Shown: positions 34,895 through 44,745, numbered from the stretch's first letter. The stretch is 64,000 nucleotides of DNA from Bathymodiolus brooksi (GCA_963680875.1 OY804580.1:110859534-110923533), one strand, 5' to 3'. Program-made: numbers and translations. The notes: generated by a model from the letters alone, not told the origin.

Positions 34895-35461
34895 GTACCC
34901 GATAAGGAATGGTCATTTCAAGAAGGCGGATTGTACATCATCAAAAAGGTAGGTGTGAAGATTTTGACTATTATCATTCTTTATAGGTTATCTGACTTTC
35001 CCTTTGTAAGATTGTTCGGAGTTCGGTAATTTTGTTATTACCTTTATTTAGTGTCTATGAGTTACACGTTTAGATAGGGCAGTCTTTTTTCTACTTCACC
35101 ATTAAGTCAGTAAAGCTTGAACCTTTTGTTTTTATCGTAAACTGCCTTCGGTAGTTGATCAATGCAGCGACAAAGATATCGAAGCGTAGAATCCAATTTA
35201 TTTCACCAATTCCTACCACCTAGTGACTTTTTATATTAATATGTTGATGCCAAAATTATTCAAACATGTGAATTGTCCAACAAATGTCATTTCAGCCTTT
35301 GGCAAGCCTTCTATCCATCTTAAAACGTCTATGAAAATTTTGTTTATGTCACGGAACGGTCACGACAAAAACATGACAAAAATGTATGGGAATGGTCTCA
35401 TGTTTTAGGTGAAGGAATGGACTTTCAAGCCAAGAAATGGTCTTTTTTGTTTAGGAATGGT
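34895..35461 (+). repeat. Left arm of the internal inverted repeat in the Harbinger element
   Basis: Starts ACCCGATAAGGAATGGTCAT and includes AAGGCGGATTGTACATCATC, AGATAGGGCAGTCTTTTTTC and CACGGAACGGTCACGACAAA. It matches the reverse complement of 37384-37903 closely. The left arm carries an extra 55 bp at 34993-35047, absent from the right arm. The small 61-codon frames found in both arms are copies of each other, not independent genes. Confidence 0.9.
34993..35047 (+). mobile_element. 55-bp 3'-end-only insertion of the Penelope-like element
   Basis: TGACTTTCCCTTTGTAAGAT through TTTTGTTATTACCTTTATT is the reverse complement of about 38756-38811, the 3' terminus of the PLE whose RT lies at 39118-41601. 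The inverted partner arm (near 37794-37804) reads straight through without it, so this is an insertion reduced to the last 55 bp of the element. Confidence 0.8.
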
Positions 35462-35644
35462 CTCCATCATATAAGATATGCTTATTAATAATATTATTGA
35501 AGTTCATTTCCGTTTGTGGTCTTTAATGTAAATCTTCTTATTTCATATGATCAATCTTGCCTTAAAATACCCGAAATGCCTTATTTGCTATTAAATTGTT
35601 ATAATCTTTTACATTTCATTATGCAATGCTTCTTTTATCTATAG

Positions 35645-35762
35645 GTACAAGTGTTACTACTGCCAATTTAATACTTCCAATCACCAAGCCATAGTGGACC
35701 ACTGCTGCCAGAATTATGGGGATGGAACATTCAAATTTAGATCTTTTGAATTTAACACTAAT
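35645..35762 (+). pseudogene. Zinc-finger-like coding exon inside the Harbinger element
   Basis: After TTTATCTATAG an open stretch translates to Y-K-C-Y-Y-C-Q-F-N, then N-H-Q-A-I-V-D-H-C-C, and ends before GGTAAAT, a possible donor. The C-x2-C plus H-x5-H/C layout resembles a degenerate C2H2 finger. It is on the strand opposite to the C2H2 frame at 35960-36313. Whether it is an element gene or a captured host exon is unknown. Confidence 0.4.
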
Positions 35763-35959
35763 GTGGGTAAATTTGGTTAAGAACTCTTTCAGCAATTGTA
35801 CACATATTGTAATGGTTTATACTTTGTGATATTGACAGGGAGTCATTTTTTACATAAAAATATTTTTGTTAAAAGAAATATTCATTGTTATTTAAATAAA
35901 TTTTATGAAATCAACTCTTTATATCTTTATTATCAATTTGCAAACAATTACAATTATAG

Positions 35960-36313
35960 TCATTTGATCCAGAGAAAAATGTGAGTAGTCCTGAAGATAT
36001 AATCCTCTCCAAACATGTGGAAGAATCTCTGCCTCGTGAGCTTTGTGATATTCCCTGGCAGTTTGTGGTTACAGTAATTACATGTGATACGTTTTTGTTC
36101 ACCATGGCTGGTCTGATGAGCCAATAGCTCCCCCTTTTCACAAAATGCTGCTGTGCAAGAATCAGTGGTACATTTAAATTTTATCTCTTGTTTTAAATGT
36201 TTTCTCAGGCGATGTCGTCTGAGACCACTTCTACTTTTCAGACATTTTCCACAGTCCTCGCATATAAAATCATTCTCTGAGGCGTGGAAAGATGTATCCA
36301 TCACAGTAAACCT
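35960..36313 (-). pseudogene. C2H2 zinc-finger protein fragment inside the Harbinger element
   Basis: After a TTTTTACAG acceptor (about 36313) an ATG at 36301 starts a frame with finger 1, F-I-C-E-D-C-G-K-C ending R-R-H-R-L-R-K-H, finger 2, F-K-C-T-T-D-S-C ending L-A-H-Q-T-S-H, and a third half finger, T-C-N-Y-C, that lacks its His pair. The frame stops about 35 codons later. Fingers 1-2 look functional as DNA- or RNA-binding modules, but the protein is short and ends in non-family sequence. It may be a passenger gene carried by the element. The open frame itself extends upstream to 36358. Confidence 0.5.
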
Positions 36314-36618
36314 GTAAAAATGAGAAATACACGATATATCTATTGAAGATTTAAGCAACCTCGTATATTTTTGTTTTCATGAAGTAAATACATGTACTGA
36401 TTTTAAACACAGGAAAATTAAAATAATATATGTGAACTGAAGCACCTATGTACGAAAAAACTAATACATAAACCTAACAGTGGTCTAGACTTAGTTGTAA
36501 GAAAACCGAAGATCCAAAAAGTAAAAGAAAAGAAGAAAAAAATAATAATAAAAGTTGAGAACATCAGTCCAAATAAAATCGTGGTGTGTACTGAAATGGT
36601 GATGTATTATACATAACT

Positions 36619-37172
36619 GCCGGGGTCCAGGTGGCTCAATGAGTTAGGTCGTTGGATTTAGTTTAAACATATTTTATTTGCTCAAATGTGCAAAAAGGAT
36701 AAGACACAAGTTAAACAAACTTATGAAGTCTTCTCCTATATACAATAAGTTACAACATTATTTGATAGAGCATGCATGTATATAAATATTTCTTACATTA
36801 ATATGTGTAGATTGAACTAAAACAGAGAATGAAGAAAGGAATGAGAGAGAGGGTTAGTGGTGGTGATGTGTGCGATTGTTGTTTTGGTGAACAACTAGAC
36901 AACAAGAAACCTTTCAGACCTCTTTATATATTCAAACACATGCTTAAGAATAAAAATTGGATATAACAACTCGTACAAGCCTATCACCAATACGCGCCCG
37001 GCTTTGTAAATTACAAAAAGGGTGCACTCGACTCGCAGCTGCAAGTGATAAAAGTTTACTAGTTGCTTGCCCATGGTCGATGGTTCTCTCCGGGTACTCC
37101 GACTTCCTCCACCACTAAAACTGGTCACCATGATATAGCTGAAATATTGTTGAAAGTGGCTTTAAGCACCAA
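36619..37172 (+). mobile_element. tRNA-derived SINE, second copy, split by an insertion
   Basis: Head GGTGGCTCAATGAGTTAGG (36630-36648), then an insertion at 36659-36956, then the body resumes with CTCGTACAAGCCTATCACCA, TCTCCGGGTACTCCGACTTC and the tail GCTGAAATATTGTTGAAAG. It matches the SINE at 2336-2611 except that the B-box region has a small deletion (CAATACG joins CGCCCGG). Confidence 0.8.
36659..36956. mobile_element. About 300-bp unclassified insertion inside the SINE
   Basis: TTGGAT is present on both sides (36652-36657 and 36957-36962), while the SINE copy at 2336 has it once. The insert starts near TAGTTTAAACATATTTTATT and ends near CTTAAGAATAAAAA. No inverted ends or open frame were seen. 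The left end has an AT-rich character like a reverse-oriented retroposon tail. Confidence 0.6.
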
Positions 37173-37383
37173 AATTTACGTTCCCGGACATTCTACACAT
37201 CGGAAAGAAAGTACGCTTACAGTATATCAGAGAAGCGAGTGGTATGTCGTCATATTGACAAACCAATTGAGATACATAACAGTGAATGTAGTAAGACAAG
37301 AAAATTAAGATTTTATGCGAGTGTGAACACTGGGTGAACGACAAAGCCATTGCTCCCGCTTTACATCCGATATGTTCAATCAG

Positions 37384-37903
37384 ACCATTCCTAAACAAAA
37401 AAGACCATACCTTGGCTTGAAAGTCCATTCCTTCACCTAAAACATGAGACCATTCCCATACATTTTTGTCATGTTTTTGTCGTGACCGTTCCGTGACATA
37501 AACAAAATTTTCATAGACGTTTTAAGAGGGATACAAGGCTTGTCAAAGGCTGAAATGACATTTGTTGGACAATTCACATGTTTGAATAATTTTGGCATCA
37601 ACATATTAATATAAAAAGTCACTAGGCGGTAGGAATTGGTGAAATAAATTGTATTTTACACCTCGATATCTTTGTCGCTGCATTGATCAACTACCGAAGG
37701 CAGTTTACGATAAAAACAAAAGGATCAAGCTTTACTGACTTAATGGTGAAGTAGAAAAAAGACTGCCCTATCTAAACGTGTAACTCATGGACACTAAGAT
37801 AACCTATAAAGAACGATAATAGTCAAAATCTTCACACCTACCTTTTTGATGACGTACAATCCGCCATCTTGAAATGACCATTCCTTATCGGGTACACGAC
37901 AGT
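37384..37903 (-). repeat. Right arm of the internal inverted repeat in the Harbinger element
   Basis: Reverse complement of 34895-35461 minus the 55-bp PLE fragment. It begins at GACCATTCCTAAACAAAAAA and ends at CCTTATCGGGTACACGAC, just before the right subterminal motif zone. Confidence 0.9.
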
Positions 37904-38269
37904 GTATGTGTAGATATAAAAAAAAGCATATGAACGCTAAGCAAATTAACTTTTACACACGTGAGTAAATCTCAGGTAAATTTACACATGTGCAAATTTG
38001 CTCACGTATGTAAATTTTTGTCATGAGAACGGGGCTTTAGTGAATCTCATGAACATCGATGAGCTAAAACAATTGACGAAGGTGGTCCGTTGCTGAGCAT
38101 AAGCAGTATAAAACTGGGGCTCTTATAAGAAAACGACAAGTAAAACAAAGTGGAAATATTTTAAAATAACATTATTATCTTTTGAAATATGCATATGTCT
38201 AATATGTATAAAAGTGTAGAAAAGTAGATGAATGGATTTGAATCTGAGGATCCCTAAAATTCACATCAC

Positions 38270-38757
38270 CTTTTCATAAATTATATAAAGTTTCCCCTTT
38301 TGCGCCCAAATTAAACTTTTAGCTTCTATCAGTTCCATTCTCTTAAATCAAAGGGAACTATCCATCCGGTGCCTTGAAAATGCGTTCTGTCATGTGCATA
38401 AGTTATTGTTTGCATGATTGACAGACAATATTCATCATATTGTTTTCTAGCTTCTGAACTGTCGATCGAGAAAAAAATAAGATATTCTAGACAGGCAGCA
38501 TATAGCCGGTCAATGGGGTTTGCAATTAATATTTCGCATGCACAATAGCGACCCCACACCACAAGGTGTGGAAAATAGAAATGTTCTTCTGTGGTTTAAA
38601 TGCGTATTAACTGCATTACATGTAGTAAACTGTATGATTCTGTTTGATAAAGTCCTTTAACTAGAACAGGAAAAAATGTACACTTGAAATAGTGTTGTAA
38701 TAAAAGATCGTGAACGTGATGTATAAGTTTGAAAGAATTTTAATGTATATTTTAAAT
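38270..38757. repeat. Dispersed repeat Y, inverted copy, left part
   Basis: Reverse complement of about 29103-29620. Its continuation is at 41626-41745, on the far side of the Penelope-like insertion. A divergent stretch (38345-38375) differs from the other copy, which carries CACTACATACACAAAC-type sequence there. Confidence 0.8.
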
Positions 38758-38759
38758 AA

Positions 38760-41623
38760 AGGTAATAACAAAATTACCGAACTCCGAACAATCTTATAAA
38801 GGGAAAGTCAAAACTCATAATTATATAAACAGACAAAATCAGTCAACAACCGGAAAACTGTGAAAACCGTAATGACCCTGACTTGGTACAGGCATTTCTA
38901 AAGAAATGGTGGGTTGAATCAGATTTTAAGGCGCCAATCCTCCCGCTCTCATTACGGTTCAAAGGTTCCGGCTGTCACTGTAACAGTATTTAAATACAGG
39001 AACAAAATAGGTAAAATAGTTGTCAAAGCAGTACCATATTCGGTGACGTAAATGTCAAAAATATTTTTACGTCACACATTGACAAAAATATTCTTGACAT
39101 TTTGGACTTCTTTATCTTTATACATTTTCACTATATGAAAATGCATCGCTTATAATTATTTCTGCAGAGACGGAATATATTTCGACAAGATATTGGTATC
39201 GGAATATAAACTTTTTAAGAGATCGAATAAGGCGAATCTTTTTATAGCCCTGGTCCAGTAGCCTGTTTCTCAGATGAAGATGACGTTTCAGGAAATCAGA
39301 ATAATTGCTACTGGCCCTTGCATAGCGAATCAATTGCGACATGTAAACACCATATGCAGGAGAAGCTGGTATATTGCTGCACATGTTTGGAAAATTTATG
39401 ATTTTAAAATTGAAGTCGTCCCGCTTATCATAAATTTTAGTACTGAGTTGACCACTGTCGTCAAATTCGAGGTATAAGTCCAAAAATGATGCGGACGAAG
39501 CTGTATCGGTGGTCTCTTTAACTTCCAGCTCTGGAGGATATATCAATGGAAGAAATTCTGCAAATCTAGAATTATTGATAGATAAAACGTCATCAATATA
39601 CCTGTATGTGAAATTAAAGGCTCTAGCCTCATGAATCTTCTTATCTTTTACAAGCTTTTGAAGAAACTCCGACTCGTATGAGTATAAAAATAAATCGGCT
39701 AGAAGAGGGGCACAATTCGTACCCATTGGTATGCCGACGACCTGCTGAAACAGTGTCCCTCCAAAGGAGACAAATATGTTATCGATGAGGAACTCCAGCA
39801 TACTGATCACTTGTTCCTCGGAGTAGCATGTTTTACCTTTATGAATTTTGTTTGAAAAATATGTGGAATTGTAGCCTAACACAACAAATTTTGAGCCATA
39901 GTTTCTATGACTAAAAGCTTTATGAATTGTTTCTTTTAAGCGGGTTTTTAATTTGTCATGCGGTAGGGTGGTATATAGAGTTGAAAAATCAAAAGTTTTG
40001 ATGGAGGATACCTGAGAGAAAGATCTTGATTTCAGGTTATCCAAAAGATCTTTAGAGTTTTTCAAAATCCACATGTGATTTATGCCACTACGCGAGTAAA
40101 CAGTTTCACAATATTTCTGTTGTCCCTCTTTTACTGTAGACAGAATCTTTGTCAGGTGAATAGACAATTCTTTCGTCGAACAAGTTGATGATCCCGCTAT
40201 GTACCTTTCTTTGTATGGTGTCTTATGGAGCTTAGGTATCCAATATAAATAGGGTAAATCCTCAGACTCTTTACCAGAGGGAATGTTTAAAGAGGTCATG
40301 AATGATCTGTGGTTAGCTAGGATTTCATCTTTGTCGAACGAAGTTGGTTTGTATGTGGTATTACTAGAGGTGTTGCTATTTATGCCTAATTCCTTGATTA
40401 GACATTCGAAGTAATATGATTTACATACAAACACGATATTGTTGGAAGCCTTGTCCGCAGGAACGACAACATATTTGTCATGAAGAGAGGAAAGACACTT
40501 AACAGCTTCTTGGTCTTTAAATACAGACTTAGGTCGACTATTAACACAATTTTTTAGTTTGTGAATCCGACCTTGTACTAGAAACCTAATTGTTCTAACC
40601 CAGTCTGACAAGGACTCTAACTCAGGATCTTGGTCTACTTCTCTCTTTATCCACCTTCTGGCATAATCTTCAACAGCATCCATAATTATCTTGAAATTAT
40701 GTTTCCAATTGATGTGTTGAGGTTCTCTGAATTTAGGACCATGAGAAATCACCTTTCGGAGACTCTCATGTTGAATGATATTCAGATCACCAGTGATTAC
40801 ATGTCCAGATGGGTTGTATTGAAAAGGAGAGTGGGAGCAGTCACAAGTCAGAGGGTTCTTAATGTACTCTTTTATGTTAATATCTTGCAATGCTTCTTTG
40901 TAGTTGAAAATTTTACGGCCAATGCTGTTAGTGTAGCTATAGGAGACAATGGGAACAGATTGATTTTTGAAATATGGTGGAATTTCTTTTATGACCTCTT
41001 TTCTATTAAGAATGTTGCTGATGTTAATAGCATCGATTCCTTTATTAGCAAACGGAATATGGAGGAATTTTCTGTTGTTATCATGCAGAGGTTCAGATCG
41101 AACTGGTTTAAAAAGACGAAAGGACGCCACGTCACATATAATACTAGACAATCTGTACTTAGGAGAAAAAGGATCTACGCCTCCTTTGTCAAGTCCAAAA
41201 CCCCTAAGATCTTTGAGGTAGTTTACAGGTAGTGAAAATAAGATTGTACGAATATGATGAATTCCAAGAGGTTTCTGTATATTAGAAAGTAAATCATTAA
41301 AAGTATCTTGTAACGTTCTTGGTTTAGAGGACTTTTTAACATTAGGATGTTGAATTCTTTTATGACCATGGCTACGTTTAGTTCTTGGAATAGTATTAAA
41401 AAGGCTCATCACGTTGATTTCGTTGCATCCAGGACTTGACAAATTTCCCACTCCTTTGATGTTATCATTGCAACCGTAAGGCATTGCAGTGCCTAATTCT
41501 TTTATCCAGAACAACTCTCTATCGGTGCGGTAAGGTGTACTAAGAATAGGACTGTTTGTATGATGGTAAATCTTCTCGATGATTCGAACTTTCATCGTCA
41601 AACAGCGGTCATGACCCGGTTGA
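38760..41623 (-). mobile_element. Penelope-like retroelement, 5'-truncated, with target duplication
   Basis: Flanked by TTAAATAA (38752-38759) and TTAAATGA (41624-41631). The uninterrupted copy of the target, TCATTTAA in the other orientation, is at 29098-29105, so the 8-bp duplication is directly supported. The element runs on the minus strand: a partial GIY-YIG domain at the 5' edge, an RT frame, then a 3' UTR of about 360 bp ending GTTATTACC. The 5' truncation falls inside the GIY-YIG domain, typical of incomplete target-primed reverse transcription. Confidence 0.85.
39118..41601 (-). CDS. Penelope-like reverse transcriptase with N-terminal GIY-YIG remnant, 827 codons open
   Basis: Residues about 1-70 contain R-E-L-F-W-I-K-E-L-G-T-A followed by P-Y-G-C-N-D-N and S-H-G-H-K-R, the C-terminal half of a GIY-YIG endonuclease as found at the N-terminus of domain-permuted PLEs. 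The RT follows: L-Y-W-I-P-K-L-H-K, C-S-T-K-E-L-S, motif A F-D-F-S-T-L-Y-T-T (about residue 538), motif B G-I-P-M-G-T-N-C-A-P (about 620) and motif C Y-R-Y-I-D-D-V-L (about 667). No C-terminal GIY-YIG is present. The frame has no stop over 2.4 kb, so the insertion is recent or under constraint. The open frame starts at a TTG and continues upstream to the truncation point, so no authentic start codon is present. The element lacks the catalytic front of the endonuclease. Confidence 0.85.
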   Translation of the reverse strand: MTMKVRIIEKIYHHTNSPILSTPYRTDRELFWIKELGTAMPYGCNDNIKGVGNLSSPGCNEINVMSLFNTIPRTKRSHGHKRIQHPNVKKSSKPRTLQDTFNDLLSNIQKPLGIHHIRTILFSLPVNYLKDLRGFGLDKGGVDPFSPKYRLSSIICDVASFRLFKPVRSEPLHDNNRKFLHIPFANKGIDAINISNILNRKEVIKEIPPYFKNQSVPIVSYSYTNSIGRKIFNYKEALQDINIKEYIKNPLTCDCSHSPFQYNPSGHVITGDLNIIQHESLRKVISHGPKFREPQHINWKHNFKIIMDAVEDYARRWIKREVDQDPELESLSDWVRTIRFLVQGRIHKLKNCVNSRPKSVFKDQEAVKCLSSLHDKYVVVPADKASNNIVFVCKSYYFECLIKELGINSNTSSNTTYKPTSFDKDEILANHRSFMTSLNIPSGKESEDLPYLYWIPKLHKTPYKERYIAGSSTCSTKELSIHLTKILSTVKEGQQKYCETVYSRSGINHMWILKNSKDLLDNLKSRSFSQVSSIKTFDFSTLYTTLPHDKLKTRLKETIHKAFSHRNYGSKFVVLGYNSTYFSNKIHKGKTCYSEEQVISMLEFLIDNIFVSFGGTLFQQVVGIPMGTNCAPLLADLFLYSYESEFLQKLVKDKKIHEARAFNFTYRYIDDVLSINNSRFAEFLPLIYPPELEVKETTDTASSASFLDLYLEFDDSGQLSTKIYDKRDDFNFKIINFPNMCSNIPASPAYGVYMSQLIRYARASSNYSDFLKRHLHLRNRLLDQGYKKIRLIRSLKKFIFRYQYLVEIYSVSAEIIISDAFSYSENV

Positions 41624-41625
41624 TT

Positions 41626-41745
41626 AAATGAGGTTGAAATAAGTCACCATTTGATATCAATTCGGTTGTATTTCATTTTGACGATTTTAATTACGGGAGA
41701 CGATCACAACCATATTTTTTTTAACAATTGCAACTCAGCTGGTTT
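41626..41745. repeat. Dispersed repeat Y, inverted copy, right part
   Basis: Reverse complement of about 28990-29102 (GGTTGAAATAAGTCACCATT and AGACGATCACAACCATATTT as landmarks). It completes the copy interrupted by the Penelope-like element. Confidence 0.8.
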
Positions 41746-42560
41746 TTTTTCATAACCTATAATAAAATGAAAAAATATATATCACACTGTCGGAACAGTT
41801 CCAACATTCAATAGCAAAATCGTAGAAATATGTAAATTCGATATCCCTAACACACATATAAATGAACCCTCCTGGCTTAGTTCAGGTACTTCAATAAAAA
41901 GTGACGGTGTTAAACTAGCATACAGTCGATTTTTCTAAGACATTTCTTTTATTTAATAAAAACAATAGAAAGCGAAAATCGCACGATTTTTGCACGACAA
42001 TCGGTCAATGGTCGAGCGACCGTCGCCGATAAGGTATAAATAAGCCTAAAAGGGGATATTGTTTTATCATGGGACAGACAGGTTTTGGGAGAATGGAATC
42101 ATTTATTTTTCTTTACATATGAAATCAGAAATATTCCATTCAATATCCAGTATTACATAACTATTATACTGCTTGATTTTCCTTAGTCAGATTTTTTTTT
42201 CTCCCAAGTCTGGCAAAATTATTTATTTGTGCGAAAATTTAAATCAGAAATATTAAAAAATATATATAAATAAATTTGAAAAGCACCCCTCCTTGAAGTA
42301 TATCTGTAAATAGCGTTTGAGGAAAATATGTATTTTGTATGCAGACTATAATGTCACTGTGAAACCATTATTTGGCCAGTGATATTAATTTTTAACTGTT
42401 TTAAACACCGAAATGAAAAAAATATATATCTAATCACTTACACTCAATGAACAATTGAAGACAAATGTTGCAATAAGGTCTCCCTCAAAAGATCTTTACG
42501 TAAATTAACATTGTTTCGTTGTGATACGGGAAGATACGTTCGTTCTTCAGTTATCGAGAA
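41746..42560. other. Intergenic DNA, about 0.8 kb
   Basis: AT-rich, with no supported gene or repeat. AAAATCGCACGATTTTTGC at 41978 is a small palindrome. Nothing else stands out. Confidence 0.5.
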
Positions 42561-43765
42561 ATTTCTATTAATGGAATCCAGTTAGCAAAGTTCGTATTAT
42601 TAATTGGCAGAACATCATCAATATACCTGGAAGTGAGAATAAAGGCTTAAGCCTCTCTACTTTTTTTGTCTTTGATAAATTTTTGTATAAGCTCAGACTC
42701 ATAGGAGTATATAAAAAGTTGGAGAGGAGAGGGGCATGGTTTGTTCCCATAGGGATGCCTAGCTATGATTTGTTGAAAAATGTGCCATTCGAACTCGACA
42801 AATATATGTTATCGATAAGGAACTCCAATATTTTGATAACTTCATTTTATGTGTAGCACTTTTTACCTTTCGTTTCGTGCTTGACAAAATAAGTTAATTT
42901 GTGACCCAATGCTATATACTTGTAACGTTGCCACCATTTTTTAAAGTAAAATGCGTTGTGAATAATTTACTTTAAAGAGGAAATGAAAGTGTAAAAGGTA
43001 AAAAAGTAAAATATTTGGCTAGATGAAATTTTCGAGAATTAAAATTATCCTCTTCTTTCAGTATCCACTTTGATTGATTGAGTGAGTGAGTGATTGTTGT
43101 TTAATGCCAATTCAGCAATTTTTCAGCTATATCATGGCAAGAACAACTTAATTATCAATGAGATGATGATGAGGTCCGCTTTGTTCTAGACCAACACGCT
43201 GAGTTGGATTTTTATAGTGCTAGCTCACTGAAACAACAGTCCGCGGGTAGAAATGTCACTCCATTCGGACACATTATTCTGATTCCGAACCAACCAATCT
43301 TTGCTCTTTCTCCGTAATACTGCGTGCTTAGCGGAGAAGCAACAAATACCAATCTTATAGTCCTTGGTTTGACCCGATCGGGGCTCGAACCCACGATCTA
43401 CCGCACTAGAGGCGAGCACGCTAACCATTACGCCACCGATGTGGTGCTTTTGATTAATGTTACCATGTGAATATACTTTGTCACAGTATGATAGTAGTCC
43501 TCCTTTGACTGCATGCAAAATTTTAGTCATACTTATAGATAGTTCTTTTGTTGAACAAGTAGAAGAATATACCTGTTTAAATACTGATTCTTCTGTAATT
43601 TTGATATCCAATATAAAGTAGATAATTCACAATTTTCTTCATTTATCGGAATATTCAGTGATGACATGAATGACTTGTGATTTGCCAAAATGTCTTCTTT
43701 GTCAAAATTAGTATTTTTGTAAGGTTTACCAGAGTTCTTGGAAATATCAAGTTCTTCATATTGCT
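42561..43765 (-). pseudogene. Penelope-like reverse transcriptase remnant with a SINE inside
   Basis: The order of motifs on the minus strand follows the intact copy at 39118-41601: D-I-L-A-N-H-K-S-F-M-S-S-L-N-I-P, L-Y-W-I, C-S-T-K-E-L-S-I, then after the SINE a motif B-like M-G-T-N-H-A-P-L-L and, in another frame, the I-D-D-V region (about 42610). Several frameshifts and stops break it. A SINE (about 43075-43447) splits it between the segments matching Y-S-x-x-G-I-N and W-I-L-K. The left part after motif C is absent. Confidence 0.75.
43075..43447 (-). mobile_element. tRNA-derived SINE inserted in the PLE remnant
   Basis: On the minus strand the head reads GGTGGCGTAATGGTTAGCG (A box) and GTGGGTTCGAGCCCC (B box). 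The tail reads ATGATATAGCTGAAAAATTG and GGCATTAAACAACAATCAC, then TCAC/AATC repeats. The PLE reading resumes on each side, with ATCAAA at both junctions as a probable target duplication. The translation G-G-V-M-V-S-V-L-A-S-S and following is a by-product of this SINE, not a protein. Confidence 0.8.
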
Positions 43766-44639
43766 CGTTTGACGTTAAACAACAATCACTCACTTCATTA
43801 CTTATTTACCAAACCTTATTTCTTGTGGTTTTTGAATATTTTCATGATGTTTACCTATTTGAAATTAAGCATGTTTGTAAGCTCAACTGGACAAAACGGC
43901 CAAGTTAAGTATTATCATTTAGTGTCCGACGTCTGTTATCCATAACTTTTCATATCAATATTTAATCTTTTTCTTAGAAACTGCAAAACCAAATGCTTTA
44001 ACTATTTTACGCTATCATTTTGGGACTATTTTGTAGCGCGAGCATATATAGTATATGTTTATACAAAACGCACATGCATCAACACTTACCTCACCATGAC
44101 CAGACCCAAGGGGTCACGTAAGGTATTATCATCACATTGCGTCCAGCGTGGTCTGTAATTCTTTAACATTAACATTGGAGGGATGTAGGAGAGGTGTGTA
44201 TTCAGTGCCGTCTTATGGTTTATTGTTTCGTTCAGAATTTTTTTTTCGGACAACACAAGAGTTAGAATATTTATTTTTTTTTGTCGCTCAAAGCGCGAAA
44301 ATTTTTTCCAGAATGTAACATTGGGTTATATGACAAAAACTCGAATCAGATTATTTTTTTTTTCCTCCACCAAAATCAGAATATTTTTTTCAGCAACATT
44401 GGGAATCAGAATATTTTTTTTAGAAAAAAAACAAACCTCCCCCACCCCCTTCAAGTTAAATGGTCGTTCCCTAAATAATTATCTTTACAAAATTATATAG
44501 CAAAATTATTCAGCTCTTCATTGAACAAACGATTATTGACGCACTATGAAGATTTATTTTCTAAACATTAATTTGGTCTTAGAGCAAACCACAGAACTTC
44601 AGACAGTCTATTTATTCTAAAAACTTTAATTACTAAATA
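43766..44639. other. Intergenic DNA with a SINE tail scrap and T-rich repeats
   Basis: GACGTTAAACAACAATCACT at 43776 is a loose SINE 3' tail. At 44250-44430 the motif ATCAGAATATTTTTTT and relatives recur four to five times amid T runs, a low-order degenerate repeat. No gene is supported. Confidence 0.5.
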
Positions 44640-44745
44640 TGTTTTGATTCCAAGGCTTGTTACACAGGCACTCGTTTCATATATGTATTTGTTTACTATC
44701 TACGTCTATCCATAAAGAAAGGTCCTTATCTTTTTTGTATCAGTT
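44640..44745. repeat. Dispersed repeat, inverted partner of 45455-45545
   Basis: CAGGCACTCGTTTCATATAT through CCATAAAGAAAGGTCCTTAT matches the reverse complement of 45460-45530. Its left edge, TGATTCCAAGGCTTGTTA, is the reverse complement of the edge of repeat X at 28540. Confidence 0.75.

Larger units (their letters stand above)
33752..38036. mobile_element. PIF/Harbinger element, 4,285 bp, non-autonomous by damage
   Basis: TTA occurs on both sides (33749-33751 and 38037-38039), the usual PIF/Harbinger target duplication. The left end is AGCCGCGTTCTCATGAC and the right end, reverse complemented, is AGCCCCGTTCTCATGAC. Subterminal zones on both sides are rich in AAATTTACAC/ACGTGTGTAAA motifs. 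Inside are a truncated transposase (minus), the start of a Myb/SANT-like gene (plus), a 0.5-kb inverted repeat (34895-35461 and 37384-37903), zinc-finger-like pieces, a SINE and a 55-bp fragment of a Penelope-like element. Both element genes are broken, so it cannot mobilise itself. Confidence 0.85.

Noticed and set aside
35223..37622. Two similar 61-codon frames taken as a duplicated small gene
   Set aside because: They lie in the two arms of the inverted repeat and carry no domain or signal; their similarity is explained by the arms.
40630..41232. 200-codon plus-strand open frame
   Set aside because: It is the antisense shadow of the Penelope-like RT frame.
43212..43611. Open frame with conserved-looking G-G-V-M-V-S-V-L-A-S-S peptide
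   Set aside because: It lies on the tRNA-like head and body of a SINE; similarity across species reflects the repeat, not a protein.
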